A stretch of 64,000 nt of DNA from Syntrophaceae bacterium (GCA_013177825.1 JABLXX010000006.1:1-64000), one strand, 5' to 3'; shown: positions 19,629 through 28,314, numbered from the stretch's first letter. Made by a program: numbers and translations. Notes: generated by a model from the letters alone, not told the origin.

Positions 19629-19715
19629 GTACATTCGCGTACGCCGCAGCGACGACGGCTGAGGCGCAACGCAGCATCCAGTCATTTTCAGAGGCCGATT
19701 TAAAGGAGAAATGCC

Positions 19716-20498
19716 GTGCAACTACCCCTATACCAGCTAGACGCGTTCACCGGCCGGCTTTTCGCCGGAAATCCGGCAGCCGTATGCCCTCTGAAGGAAT
19801 GGCCCGCAGATGCGCTCCTTCAGTCCATTGCCATGGAGAACAACCTCTCCGAAACGGCTTTTTTCAGCGGATGGGACGGCACGTACCGCCTGCGCTGGTT
19901 CACCCCTGCCTCGGAAATCGACCTGTGCGGCCACGCGACGCTTGCATCGGCCTACGTCATCTTCCGCTATCTCGAACCCACCCTGAGCCGCGCGGAGTTC
20001 CAGACCAGAAGCGGAATCCTCACGGTGGAAAAACAGGGAGACCTCCTGGCCATGGACTTCCCCGCCCGGCCGGCGGATCCCTGCTCCCTTCCGGAGGCTC
20101 TGGCAACCGGCCTTGGCGCTGCACCCCTGGCGGTATTCCGTTCTCGGGATTACATGGCGATCATGGACAGCGAGGAAACGGTCCGGGGACTCCGGCCCCG
20201 GATGGAAGAACTGGTCAAGCTCGACTGTACGGGAATCATCGCGACGGCGCCGGGAAGGGAGTCCGATTTCGTCTCCCGCTTCTTCGCCCCCCGGGTGGGC
20301 GTCCCGGAAGATCCGGTCACGGGATCCTCCCATTGCACCCTGATTCCCTACTGGTCGGAGCGGCTGGGGAAAAAGGATCTGCATTCCATCCAGGTTTCTC
20401 CCCGGGGCGGAGAACTCTTCTGCGCCGATCTGGGCGACCGCGTCCGGATCGCCGGCCGGGCCGTGACATACCTCGAAGGAATCATCCATACCGACTGA
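19716..20498 (+). CDS. PhzF-family isomerase/epimerase-like protein
   Basis: 260 residues with the PhzF/diaminopimelate-epimerase-like fold: an N-terminal LDAFTGRLFAGNPAAVCPL, an early NNLSETAFF segment carrying the family's catalytic Glu, DLCGHATLASAYV, and the C-terminal EDPVTGSSHCTLIPYW. Family members catalyse isomerisations on small metabolites; the substrate here is unknown. GTG 19716 is the start, with GGAG eight bases upstream. An out-of-frame ATG at 19711 is not used. No phenazine genes are nearby, so a phenazine role is unlikely. Confidence 0.88.
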   Translation: MQLPLYQLDAFTGRLFAGNPAAVCPLKEWPADALLQSIAMENNLSETAFFSGWDGTYRLRWFTPASEIDLCGHATLASAYVIFRYLEPTLSRAEFQTRSGILTVEKQGDLLAMDFPARPADPCSLPEALATGLGAAPLAVFRSRDYMAIMDSEETVRGLRPRMEELVKLDCTGIIATAPGRESDFVSRFFAPRVGVPEDPVTGSSHCTLIPYWSERLGKKDLHSIQVSPRGGELFCADLGDRVRIAGRAVTYLEGIIHTD

Positions 20499-20657
20499 CG
20501 GAAAGGGACCACTCACCACCATGATCAATCATCATGGAAGGCGACAGCCGGCTTCGCCCGCCTTTCCAGGACCGGCGATGAACATCCGGATCGCCTGGAT
20601 CGCAAAGCAGGGTAACGCGGGAACAACCGCGAACGGCAAAGGAGGAAGCACTCGATC

Positions 20658-21314
20658 ATGGAAACAATCAGGGTTCTCGGCATTCACTCCAGTCCCGTCA
20701 AGAACGGAAACACCGCCTCGCTGACGGAATACGCCCTCCAGGCCGCAGCGGCGGATCCGGGAGTGGCAACGGAAATGATCGCCCTGGCGGGTCTCGCCAT
20801 CGGCGACTGCAATCATTGCAACTGGTGCATGCGCAAACAAACTCCGGAGAAGCTCTGCAGCATCGAGGACGATGCTGCGGAAATCCTGCAGAAGATCAGG
20901 GACTGCGATGTTCTCGTCCTGGCCACACCGGTCTATTTCACCCGCCTCTCCGGCCGGATGGCCTGTCTCGTCGACCGGACGCGGTGTTTTACCTTCGGCC
21001 GCCAGGGCCATACGGCCCTCCGGGACAAGGTCGGTGTAGCCATCGCGGTGGGCTGGCTCCGGAACTTCGGCGTCGAGTTCACCCTACAGAGCCTCCACAA
21101 TGCCTTTCTTCTCCACGAAATGTGGACGCCGGCGGTCCACCATGCAGGGGTTGCCTGCGGGATCGGGGCCGTGGCAGGCAAGTTGAACGATGACGGCACC
21201 TTCTCCGACCGGAAGCGGGCCGTCATGGACGATGCGTGGGCCCTGTCGGCTACATCCCAGATCATGAAAAAGGCCGTTGAAACCGCACGGATGCTGAAGG
21301 GCGGAAAGTCATGA
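20658..21314 (+). CDS. Iron-sulfur flavoprotein / NADPH-dependent FMN reductase family
   Basis: 218 residues. The flavodoxin-like start reads VLGIHSSPVKNGNTASL, the FMN phosphate-binding loop. A compact cysteine motif CNHCNWCM (about 52-59) matches the iron-sulfur flavoproteins of anaerobes. TPVYFTRLSGRMACLVDR is the second FMN-binding region. Such proteins carry electrons in anaerobic metabolism or oxygen detoxification. GGAGG lies upstream of ATG 20658. It is the second of three same-strand genes with short gaps. Confidence 0.88.
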   Translation: METIRVLGIHSSPVKNGNTASLTEYALQAAAADPGVATEMIALAGLAIGDCNHCNWCMRKQTPEKLCSIEDDAAEILQKIRDCDVLVLATPVYFTRLSGRMACLVDRTRCFTFGRQGHTALRDKVGVAIAVGWLRNFGVEFTLQSLHNAFLLHEMWTPAVHHAGVACGIGAVAGKLNDDGTFSDRKRAVMDDAWALSATSQIMKKAVETARMLKGGKS

Positions 21315-21397
21315 AAGCACAGGAAGCCGCTGTTCATAACGCCCCGATGGATCTTCGGATTTCGGGATCCCGTCAATAACAGACACAGACGCCTTCC

Positions 21398-22090
21398 ATG
21401 AAAATCCACTACCTCCAGCATGTGCCCTTTGAAGGACCCGCCGCAATCCGACGGTGGGCAGAATCCCGCGGTCATCTGCTCACGGCGACTCGTTTTTTCG
21501 AGGACGGCAGCCTCCCCCGGATGAAAAACTTCGACCGGCTGGTGATCATGGGCGGCCCCATGAACATCTACGAAGAGGATCGTTACTCCTGGCTGGCCCG
21601 GGAGAAGTGCTTCATCGGCGAGGCCGTCGCCGCCGGGAAGACCGTCATCGGCATCTGCCTAGGCGCACAGCTGATCGCCGGCGTCCTCGGCGCAAAGGTT
21701 CAGCGCAATCCGCACAAGGAAATCGGCTGGTTTCCCGTCGAGTGGACGGAGCCGGCCCGGCAGTCCGCCGTCTACGAATTTCTACCGGAGCGGCTCGACG
21801 CCTTTCACTGGCACGGCGACACCTTCGATATCCCCGCGGGAGCCCTTCATCTGGCTCGCAGCGAGGCCTGCGAGAACCAAGCCTTCCTCTATGACGGCCG
21901 CGTCCTCGGGCTCCAGTTTCACCTGGAATCGACGCCGGAGAGCGTTCATCTCCTGACGGAGAACTGCCGTGATGAAATCGTTCCGGCCCCCTATATCCAG
22001 AATGAAGGGGAGATTCTGTCGCCGAACGCGGATCGATTCCGCGGGATCAACGAGGCGATGTTCGGAATCCTCGACCGTCTGCCGGGCTGA
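21398..22090 (+). CDS. Type 1 glutamine amidotransferase-like protein
   Basis: 230 residues of a single class I GATase domain. The nucleophile Cys lies in GICLGAQLIAGVLGA, and the catalytic His and Glu in LQFHLEST. The oxyanion segment is VIMGGPMNIYEED. Stand-alone members of this GuaA/YebR-like group are often annotated as amidotransferases or gamma-glutamyl hydrolase-like proteins of unknown target. No clear ribosome site precedes ATG 21398; the gene may depend on readthrough from the flavoprotein gene 83 bases upstream. Confidence 0.88.
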   Translation: MKIHYLQHVPFEGPAAIRRWAESRGHLLTATRFFEDGSLPRMKNFDRLVIMGGPMNIYEEDRYSWLAREKCFIGEAVAAGKTVIGICLGAQLIAGVLGAKVQRNPHKEIGWFPVEWTEPARQSAVYEFLPERLDAFHWHGDTFDIPAGALHLARSEACENQAFLYDGRVLGLQFHLESTPESVHLLTENCRDEIVPAPYIQNEGEILSPNADRFRGINEAMFGILDRLPG

Positions 22091-22342
22091 ACAACGGGCG
22101 AGACCGGAGGAAGAAAACCGGCACCACGCTTTCGGAGCCGCAGCCGTGCTTTCCAGGCCGCACGCCGCCCCCCTCCGGAGACCGGACCGATAATAATCCT
22201 TGCATTGGCGCTGGATCGGGGATAAAAGCTGCAGCAATCAATGCGAACCATACGGTTCGTAAAATCAACCACGCAAAGGAATTTGCAGAGCTTCATCGAG
22301 CTGAGAGTGCCCTTGGCTCAACGGAGTCAAGGAGAACAATCA
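22091..22342 (+). promoter_or_regulatory. Leader region of the DEAD-box helicase gene
   Basis: 252 bases without a gene. They contain a small perfect hairpin (22244-22249 with 22254-22259) and an A/C-rich stretch leading into AAGGAG at 22329-22334. Long leaders of this sort are common for cold-induced helicases, but no specific cold-shock box was identified. Confidence 0.3.
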
Positions 22343-23692
22343 GTGCATTTTGAAGAGTTTCAACTCGAGCCCCACATCTTTGCCGGCATTCGGAAGGCCG
22401 GCTACACCACCCCCACCCCCATTCAGGAAAAAGCCATCCCGGTCGTCCTTGAAGGACGCGACTTGATGGGCCTTGCCCAGACCGGCACGGGAAAATCGGC
22501 GGCCTTTGTGCTGCCCATTCTGCAGCGCCTGGCCAGGGGTCCCGCGAAGCGCATCCGCGCCCTGATCCTCGCTCCCACTCGTGAACTGGCGGAACAGATC
22601 CACCAGACGATTGCGGACCTGGGCCGTTACACCCCTATTCGCAGCGTCGCCGTTTACGGAGGCGTGAGCAAGGGAGGACAGGTCGCGGCCATCAAGCGAG
22701 GCGTGGCGATTGTCGTCGCCTGCCCCGGTCGCCTGCTGGACCACCTGGGAGACGGAAGCATCGATCTGTCCCGGGTCGAAACGCTTGTCCTGGACGAGGC
22801 GGATCGCATGTGCGACATGGGCTTCCTGCCGGACATCCGCCGGATCATTCAGAAACTGCCGGCCAAGCGCCAGACCCTGTTTTTCTCCGCCACCATGCCG
22901 AAGGACATCCGCTCCCTGGCGGACAGCATCCTGAGCAACCCCGCCACGATCCAGATCGGCGCCACCGCACCCGTCGAGACGGTCTCCCATGCCCTTTACC
23001 CGGCGGCGGACGGCCTCAAGACGAAGCTGCTCACAACCGTACTCAAGGAAACGGCGACGGGCCGCGTCCTGGTCTTTACCCGGACGAAGCACCGGGCCCG
23101 CAGCCTGGCAGCGCACCTGGAGAAAAGCTCGTTCCGCGTCTCGGCCCTGCAGGGGAACATGACGCAGAACAAGCGCCAGAGCGCCATCAACGGCTTTCGG
23201 AACGGGACGTTCGACATCCTCGTCGCGACGGACATCGCCGCCCGCGGCATCGACGTGTCGGACATTTCCCACGTCATCAACTTCGACATGCCCGACACCG
23301 TCGACGCCTACACGCACCGGATCGGCCGCACCGGCCGTGCCAACCACACGGGCGAGGCCTTCACCTTCGTCTCCAGGGGAGATGAGGAGATGGTGCGTGA
23401 GATCGAGCGGGTCCTCGGCGCCCGGATCGAGAGACGTCGGCTGCCCGACTTCGATTACAGCAGAAGCGTCGAGGAGGGTCCTGCCCGGCAGACCGACGAG
23501 AGACGGCGAAGTTCGCACTCTGCGTCCCCCCGTCCCAACGCCGGGAGCCGCAAGGAACCAACACGCCGGACCCTGCCGGCAACCGGCTTCATGGGCTCGC
23601 AGCAGCAAGGTGGTGGCGAGTCGCGCTCCGATGCCTCCAGCCGCCACCGTCCCTCGCGGCCCTTACGGTTCTCAACCAACGGCAAGCGCTGA
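22343..23692 (+). CDS. rhlE: DEAD-box ATP-dependent RNA helicase, RhlE type
   Basis: 449 residues. The Q-motif region (FEEFQLEPHI, then TTPTPIQEKAIP), Walker A AQTGTGKS, PTRELAEQ, GGVSKGGQ, DEAD in VLDEADRMCDMGF, SAT, and the helicase C-domain motifs ATDIAARGIDV and HRIGRTGRAN are all present. The C-terminal 70 residues are basic, Ser/Arg-rich and low complexity, as in RhlE. It unwinds RNA in ribosome assembly or decay. GTG 22343 follows AAGGAG and starts the domain; the frame is open to 22241 but without similarity. A bidirectional terminator follows. Confidence 0.93.
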   Translation: MHFEEFQLEPHIFAGIRKAGYTTPTPIQEKAIPVVLEGRDLMGLAQTGTGKSAAFVLPILQRLARGPAKRIRALILAPTRELAEQIHQTIADLGRYTPIRSVAVYGGVSKGGQVAAIKRGVAIVVACPGRLLDHLGDGSIDLSRVETLVLDEADRMCDMGFLPDIRRIIQKLPAKRQTLFFSATMPKDIRSLADSILSNPATIQIGATAPVETVSHALYPAADGLKTKLLTTVLKETATGRVLVFTRTKHRARSLAAHLEKSSFRVSALQGNMTQNKRQSAINGFRNGTFDILVATDIAARGIDVSDISHVINFDMPDTVDAYTHRIGRTGRANHTGEAFTFVSRGDEEMVREIERVLGARIERRRLPDFDYSRSVEEGPARQTDERRRSSHSASPRPNAGSRKEPTRRTLPATGFMGSQQQGGGESRSDASSRHRPSRPLRFSTNGKR

Positions 23693-23740
23693 ACAACGCC
23701 CCTGTAAGCAAGAACGATAAACATCAATCTCACGTAAAAA

Positions 23741-23769
23741 GCGGCCCGCCGGCTCACCCGGCGGGCCGC
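23741..23769. terminator. Bidirectional intrinsic terminator
   Basis: A perfect 12-bp GC-rich stem (23741-23752 with 23758-23769) and 5-base loop. An A-run precedes it and a T-run follows (CTTTTT). It separates the convergent helicase and cupin genes and can serve both. Confidence 0.9.
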
Positions 23770-23784
23770 TCGCTTTTTCGACGC

Positions 23785-24105
23785 CTATTTATAGTCTTCC
23801 CGAACGGGGGAAAAGACGTCGATAACCCGGCAGTCCGTCTGCGAGGTGGCGGAATGGGGAACGTGCGGCGGGATGACGGCCACGTGGCCCGCCTGCAGGA
23901 TCTTCGTCTCGCCGCCGACAGTCATCTTGAAGGTACCCTCCAGGATCGTCGTGATCTGCTCGTGCGGATGGGAATGATCCGGAAGGGACGAGCCGGCCTT
24001 GACCTCCCAGTAGGAAATCGTCATGGCCCCGGCATGGATCATCCGGGCCGTGAATCCCGGCAGCATCGGTTTTACCGCCAGTTCCGCAATCTCGAAAAAA
24101 GGCAT
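23785..24105 (-). CDS. Small cupin-domain protein
   Basis: 106 residues forming one cupin barrel. Motif 1 is visible as DHSHPHEQITTILEGTFKM, giving two His and a Glu for metal binding. Motif 2 is GHVAVIPPHVPHSA, with the last His ligand. Such small cupins bind a divalent metal and act as dioxygenases, isomerases or sensors; no substrate can be assigned. A strong GGAGAG site precedes ATG 24105. It may be co-transcribed with the yjbQ-like gene upstream. Confidence 0.88.
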   Translation of the reverse strand: MPFFEIAELAVKPMLPGFTARMIHAGAMTISYWEVKAGSSLPDHSHPHEQITTILEGTFKMTVGGETKILQAGHVAVIPPHVPHSATSQTDCRVIDVFSPVREDYK

Positions 24106-24227
24106 GGTTTCTCTCCTTTCGGGTCGGGCGTCAGGGACTTGCCCTCCTGCCCTGTTGTTGCACCTCTTCCAGCCGGGTCATCGGAAACCTGCAATCCATC
24201 AGGAGATCCTGCTCCCGGCCCCGTTTC

Positions 24228-24647
24228 TCACACCCCGGACACCTGGAAGACCACCCTGCGCTGTCGAGGACGGTTGTCGAAATCCAACAGAACGATCTGC
24301 TGCCACGTCCCGAGGATGAGCTGACCCGCGGCAACCGGAATGGTGAGGGACGGTCCCAGCAGGGCCGCCCGGACGTGGGAATAGCCGTTCCCGTCCCCCC
24401 AGCGCGCATCGTGGCGGTAGGGGATGCCCCGTGGAGCGATCCGCTCGACGGCCTCCGCCAGGTCCCGGACCACTCCGCGTTCATATTCGATCGTGGTCAG
24501 GGCGGCAGTGGATCCCGGGACAAACAGGACAACCAGGCCTTCCCGAATGCCGGAATCCCTGAGGATACCGGTCGTCTCCCGGCTGATATCGATTACGTCG
24601 GTCTCAGCCGATGTGGTAAAACTCAACTCATCCCGATGGATCTTCAT
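24228..24647 (-). CDS. YjbQ/UPF0047-family protein
   Basis: 139 residues, the usual family length. The signature is present: LVVLFVPGSTAALTTIEYE, then HARWGDGNGYSHVRAALLGPSLTIPV and ILGTWQQIVLLDFDNRPRQRRVV. Conserved His/Asp residues suggest a metal or phosphate site. Family members have reported weak thiamine-phosphate synthase activity, but the physiological role is unsettled. GGAGGAG lies upstream of ATG 24647. It runs toward the cupin gene, 122 bases away. Confidence 0.92.
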   Translation of the reverse strand: MKIHRDELSFTTSAETDVIDISRETTGILRDSGIREGLVVLFVPGSTAALTTIEYERGVVRDLAEAVERIAPRGIPYRHDARWGDGNGYSHVRAALLGPSLTIPVAAGQLILGTWQQIVLLDFDNRPRQRRVVFQVSGV

Positions 24648-25130
24648 GTCCGCTTTCTCCTCCCGCGCGCTTTCCAGAATTCGTTTCTGTTTTTACCATG
24701 CGGACCTTTTGTTCCACAAGGAAGCCCTTCTCCCAAAGCCTGTCCTTCACCGGCTTCCTGAACGGTCAAAACCTCTTTCATCCCCTTCTTCCCGAGAAGG
24801 CATTCCCTGCGTATCCGTATGCCACGATCCTGTAGGTCCCGCTAAATCGGGATGCGCTGAACAGAAGCGAAGGGAAATACCCTGAATACAAATGGCGCTT
24901 GACATTATGCAAGACATGACATAAGGCACGAAATGAATAAACGTGGCACGCGTGATATCTATCGCTTTTTCATGACTGCCTGGATGAACCGGATGTTCGA
25001 AGGACCGGCAGGCCTTGCGGACGCCTCGTTTCATTCCATTTGAAGGGCGCAGGGAACGGTACAGGCAACGGGCCTGCCGGGTTCGAACCCGTCCAATCCG
25101 TCCGAGACGACCACAGGGAGGTTCAGGACA
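24648..25130. other. Divergent regulatory gap upstream of the hydrogenase operon
   Basis: 483 bases without a protein-like frame. It contains a TTGACA box (24899-24904) followed by an inverted repeat TTATG-N10-CATAA (24905-24924), and a 14-bp perfect palindrome CGGGTTCGAACCCG (25078-25091) in the mRNA leader. GGGAGG at 25116-25121 serves the TTG start of the hydrogenase. Confidence 0.45.
24899..24924 (+). promoter_or_regulatory. Candidate promoter/operator for the hydrogenase operon
   Basis: TTGACA at 24899-24904 is a perfect -35 box. It is immediately followed by TTATG-N10-CATAA (24905-24924), a 20-bp inverted repeat of a size typical for a dimeric regulator. The corresponding -10 box is weak (around TAAGGC), which would suit an activated promoter. 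The regulator cannot be named. Confidence 0.35.
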
Positions 25131-26414
25131 TTGAATAAAGAGACAAAAACCTATCGGAAAGGGGAGATTCCCGGAATCATCGCCATCAATACCCGGGAAT
25201 GCAAGGGATGCGACGCCTGCAAGCGCTTCTGTCCCACGGGAGCCATCACCGGCATGTTCGGCGCAACACACCGGGTCGATGCGGACCTCTGCATCAGCTG
25301 CGGCCAGTGCCTGGTCAACTGCCCGTTCGGGGCACCGTATGAAACGGTGGATCCGGTGGAACAGGTGGCGGCGAAACTGGCGGACAAGCGCACGACCGTC
25401 GTGGGAATCATCGCCCCGGCGGTTCGCGTGGCCATCGGCGAGCCCTTCGGCATGCCCGTCGGCAGCCTCGTAACGGGCAAGATGTACAGCGCCATGAAGA
25501 AGGCCGGGTTCGTGATCCTGGACAACAATTTCGCCGCGGACCTGACGATCATGGAGGAAGGGACGGAATTCATCCAGAGGGCGCGTCACGCCCTCTTCGG
25601 GGAAAAGGCGGAACACGGAGGGGAAATCGGTCCGCTGCCGCAATTCACCTCCTGCTGTCCCGCCTGGGTCCGGTTCGTGGAAACGAACTACCCCGCCCTG
25701 ATTCCGAATCTGTCTTCGGCGAAGTCCCCCCAACAGATGGCCGGCGCCGTGGCGAAGACCTACGGGGCGGCACAGGTCTTCAAGGCAGCCCCGGAGTCCG
25801 TCTATACCGTGGGCATCATGCCCTGCACCGCCAAAAAGTTCGAGGCCTCGCGCCCGGAGTTCCAGTCGGCCTGGCATTTCATGAAAGAGAAGGGCGGCGC
25901 AGCTTCGTCCGCACCCTATCCGGACATCGACGCGGTCCTGACCACACGGGACCTGGCGCGGCTTCTGAAGAAAATGAAGATCAACCTGGCCGCCGAAAAC
26001 GACGCCGAGGGAGGCACGCTCTTCGCGGAATACACCGGTGCCGGGACTATCTTCGGCAACACGGGAGGCGTCATGGAAGCAGCCCTCCGAACGGCTTACG
26101 TCGTTCTGACGGGAACCCCCCTCGCCAGGCTCGAATTCGAGGCTGTGCGCGGCCTGAAGGGAGTCAAGAGCGCCGACGTCACCCTGCGGGACCAGAAATA
26201 CGGCAAGGACGTGACGGTGAAGGTGGCCGTCGTACACGACATCCGGGCGAACATCCGTCCCATCGTGGAGGAGGTCATGGCCGGCCGGTCCCCCTATCAT
26301 TTCATCGAGGTCATGAACTGCCCCGGAGGATGCATCAACGGAGGCGGGCAGCCCATCTGCGACACAGGCTCATCATGGATCGGCCGCGTCCTGCCTTCGT
26401 TTGCCTGGTCCTGA
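25131..26414 (+). CDS. hydA: Periplasmic [FeFe] hydrogenase, catalytic subunit
   Basis: 427 residues. Two ferredoxin-type [4Fe-4S] motifs (CKGCDACKRFCP near 24-35, CISCGQCLVNCP near 54-65) precede the H-cluster domain. Its three signatures are intact: TSCCPAW (about 174), MPCTAKKFE (about 230) and MNCPGGCINGGGQP (about 394). It interconverts protons and hydrogen. The C-terminus stops soon after the third signature, as in two-subunit Desulfovibrio-type enzymes whose remaining part is the separate small subunit, here encoded next. TTG 25131 is preceded by GGGAGG at nine bases. No own signal peptide; export would rely on the small subunit. Confidence 0.93.
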   Translation: MNKETKTYRKGEIPGIIAINTRECKGCDACKRFCPTGAITGMFGATHRVDADLCISCGQCLVNCPFGAPYETVDPVEQVAAKLADKRTTVVGIIAPAVRVAIGEPFGMPVGSLVTGKMYSAMKKAGFVILDNNFAADLTIMEEGTEFIQRARHALFGEKAEHGGEIGPLPQFTSCCPAWVRFVETNYPALIPNLSSAKSPQQMAGAVAKTYGAAQVFKAAPESVYTVGIMPCTAKKFEASRPEFQSAWHFMKEKGGAASSAPYPDIDAVLTTRDLARLLKKMKINLAAENDAEGGTLFAEYTGAGTIFGNTGGVMEAALRTAYVVLTGTPLARLEFEAVRGLKGVKSADVTLRDQKYGKDVTVKVAVVHDIRANIRPIVEEVMAGRSPYHFIEVMNCPGGCINGGGQPICDTGSSWIGRVLPSFAWS

Positions 26415-26429
26415 GGAAAGGAGAAGAAC

Positions 26430-26756
26430 ATGAGCAAGAACGATCCGTCCCATGAATTCATGGAAAGCCCCTTCTCGTTGTCCAGAAGGGAATTCATCGC
26501 CATCGGCGGCGTGATCATCGCCCTCCTGGCCCTGCCGGCCGTCTGGGTCCGCTCCGCCCTGATCAACCGCAATCATCACATCCAGGCCAGGACCAAGGGG
26601 CTCTACCGGGACGACGCCACGGCGAAGATCCGTCTGAGTCATGAGAACCAGGCCGTCATGAGGCTGTACAGGGATTTCGCCGGAAAGCCCCTGAGCCCGG
26701 TGTCCGAGGAACTTCTGCACACGAAGTACATCAATCGAATGAAGGCACTTTCATGA
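26430..26756 (+). CDS. hydB: [FeFe] hydrogenase small subunit with Tat signal
   Basis: 108 residues. A twin-arginine motif, LSRREFIAIGG (about 18-28), is followed by a hydrophobic stretch, so the folded heterodimer is probably exported through Tat. The mature part (TKGLYRDD, HENQAVMRLYRDFAGKPLSP, ELLHTKYINR) matches the helical small subunit that wraps around the catalytic subunit in Desulfovibrio-type enzymes. The start lies 15 bases after the hydA stop with GGAG between. The hydC start follows closely. Confidence 0.9.
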   Translation: MSKNDPSHEFMESPFSLSRREFIAIGGVIIALLALPAVWVRSALINRNHHIQARTKGLYRDDATAKIRLSHENQAVMRLYRDFAGKPLSPVSEELLHTKYINRMKALS

Positions 26757-26769
26757 AAGGAGCATGGGT

Positions 26770-27417
26770 ATGACTGAATCATCCTTCATCCTGAAACATC
26801 CGCTCAGGGTCCGTGTTTTTCATTATATTCTCGCCGCAAGCTTTCTGACGCTGGCGGTGACGGGGATCATGCTCTACTTCAAACTCCTGGCCGAGCCGGC
26901 CATGAATACGGCCATGCAGGTCCATGTCGTGGCCGGGGTCGTAATGACCCTGGACGCCCTGGCCTTCTTTTTCCTGGCCTTCGACCGGGTCGTTCTGTTC
27001 ACGAAACGGACGTTCACGTTCTCCGGAAACGATATCAAATGGTTCGCCATCCTCGGGGGATATCCCCAGAAGATCCTTCTGCACAAGAAGGTGGACGTTC
27101 CCCCCATGGGAAAATACAACGCCGGCCAGAAACTGTTCGGCATCTGCGTCCTCGTTGGCGGAACGCTCCTCATCCTGTCGGGATGGGTGCTCTGGGCTCT
27201 GCCCCACGCCGTGCCCCACGGCACGGCGTCCATGATCGGCTCGATCCATCTGTACGCGAGTTGGGTCCTGATCCTTTTCCTGTTCGTCCATCTCTTCCTC
27301 GGCATCTACATGTGGGACGACTTCAAGGCCATGTTCGTTGACGGCCGGATTCCCTACGAGGATGCGGCGGAGAAAGCCCCCTTGTGGGTGAAAAACGAAC
27401 TTCAGCGGCTGAGCTGA
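26770..27417 (+). CDS. Membrane cytochrome b subunit of the hydrogenase
   Basis: 215 residues with four hydrophobic helices (about 18-38, 52-74, 120-145, 160-182). Histidines suited to b-heme ligation occur near the first helix (RVFHYILA), second (MQVHVVAGVV), and fourth (IGSIHLYASW, LFVHLFLGIYMW). This is the formate dehydrogenase-gamma/cytochrome b561 type. It would pass electrons between periplasmic hydrogenase and the quinone pool. ATG 26770 has GGAG at seven-base spacing; ATG 26764 lies too close to it. Third and last gene of the operon. Confidence 0.9.
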   Translation: MTESSFILKHPLRVRVFHYILAASFLTLAVTGIMLYFKLLAEPAMNTAMQVHVVAGVVMTLDALAFFFLAFDRVVLFTKRTFTFSGNDIKWFAILGGYPQKILLHKKVDVPPMGKYNAGQKLFGICVLVGGTLLILSGWVLWALPHAVPHGTASMIGSIHLYASWVLILFLFVHLFLGIYMWDDFKAMFVDGRIPYEDAAEKAPLWVKNELQRLS

Positions 27418-27453
27418 GCCCCTTATCCCGCCTGCCCCCGGGCACGGCGGTTC

Positions 27454-27493
27454 CCGGAGAAAGGGCGGTCGCCCTCCGGCCCCCTTTCTCCGG
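27454..27493 (+). terminator. Hairpin after the hydrogenase operon
   Basis: A perfect 12-bp inverted repeat (27454-27465 with 27482-27493) with a 16-base loop lies 37 bases past the cytochrome b stop. There is no T-run, so it may be an mRNA-stabilising hairpin rather than an intrinsic terminator. Confidence 0.5.
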
Positions 27494-27705
27494 CCCCCCA
27501 GTCCAGCCTCCTTTTCATGCCTCCCGTCAGCAGATACACTTCCTCTCGCAGATCATATGCACGCAATAAGCAATCCGGACGTTGACACGTCCTTTTCCTT
27601 TCGGATAGTCTCACCATCGGTTCAGGTATCGGCCGGTATCCGGAGAACCCGTTTCTCGGCGGCCCCTGACAATGGATCGGCCATTCACAAAAGGGAGGAT
27701 TGCTC

Positions 27706-28269
27706 ATGAAGAAGATCGTTGCCACCGTCACCATCTGTCTGCTTCTCGTTGCAGCATCGGCCTGGGCGGGCCCTGCCGACCAGATCCGGGGACGCATGGA
27801 TAGCCTGCAGCATCGGATCGATGAAGGCACCCGGACGGGAACGCTGACCGGCCAGGAGGCCAAGCGCGTCCAGAACCAGTTGAACAGCATCCGCCGGGGC
27901 TTCGACAGCTCCGTCCGGAATGGGCTCTCCGACCGCGAGGCGAAGCACTTCAACCAGCGCCTCGACACCCTGAGCAAGGAAGTCTCCAAGGAGAGGCACG
28001 ACCGGGAGGACACCCGCTCGGCAGGCCGGATCGACCACCGGATCAGCGACCTGCAGAAGAAGATCGACGAGGGTTCCCGAAGGGGATCCCTGACCCCGGT
28101 GGAGACGCAAAACCTCCAGAAGCGCCTGGACGGGATCCGCGGTCACTATGAGCGGGCACAGCAGGACGGAAACCTGAAGGACGAGGAAATCCGTTCCATC
28201 CAGGGGAAACTGGACTCGCTCGCCAAAAGCATCACCAAGGAGAGGCAGGACCGGGAGCGGTCGCGCTAA
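27706..28269 (+). CDS. Secreted coiled-coil protein with an internal duplication
   Basis: 187 residues. A clear signal peptide (MKKIVATVTICLLLVAASAWA) is followed by a highly charged helical protein. The mature part is an approximate tandem duplication of about 70 residues. The units start near RIDEGTRTGTLTGQEAKRVQ and KIDEGSRRGSLTPVETQNLQ, and end in KEVSKERHDRE and KSITKERQDRE. No family was recognised; a periplasmic stress or scaffold protein is possible. ATG 27706 has GGGAGG at good spacing. A bidirectional terminator follows. Confidence 0.8.
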   Translation: MKKIVATVTICLLLVAASAWAGPADQIRGRMDSLQHRIDEGTRTGTLTGQEAKRVQNQLNSIRRGFDSSVRNGLSDREAKHFNQRLDTLSKEVSKERHDREDTRSAGRIDHRISDLQKKIDEGSRRGSLTPVETQNLQKRLDGIRGHYERAQQDGNLKDEEIRSIQGKLDSLAKSITKERQDRERSR

Positions 28270-28314
28270 GGGAAGAACCCTGCCGCAACACGAAAACATA
28301 GAAGAGGATACAAA

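Larger units (their letters stand above)
19097..19715. other. Intergenic region with structured-RNA signal and divergent promoters
   Basis: 619 bases without a plausible protein. From left to right: an AT-rich promoter-like block (19200-19227, minus strand), a strong hairpin and downstream stem-forming sequence (19324 to about 19470), and a promoter-like pair upstream of the PhzF-family gene (19602-19628). Confidence 0.5.

Noticed and set aside
19716-20498. Phenazine biosynthesis role for the PhzF-like gene
   Set aside because: No other phz genes are near; the family is broad and mostly of unknown substrate.
25078-25091. GGTTCGAACCC resembling a tRNA T-arm
   Set aside because: The T-stem does not pair over five positions and no acceptor or anticodon arm can be built. 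It is treated as a palindrome.
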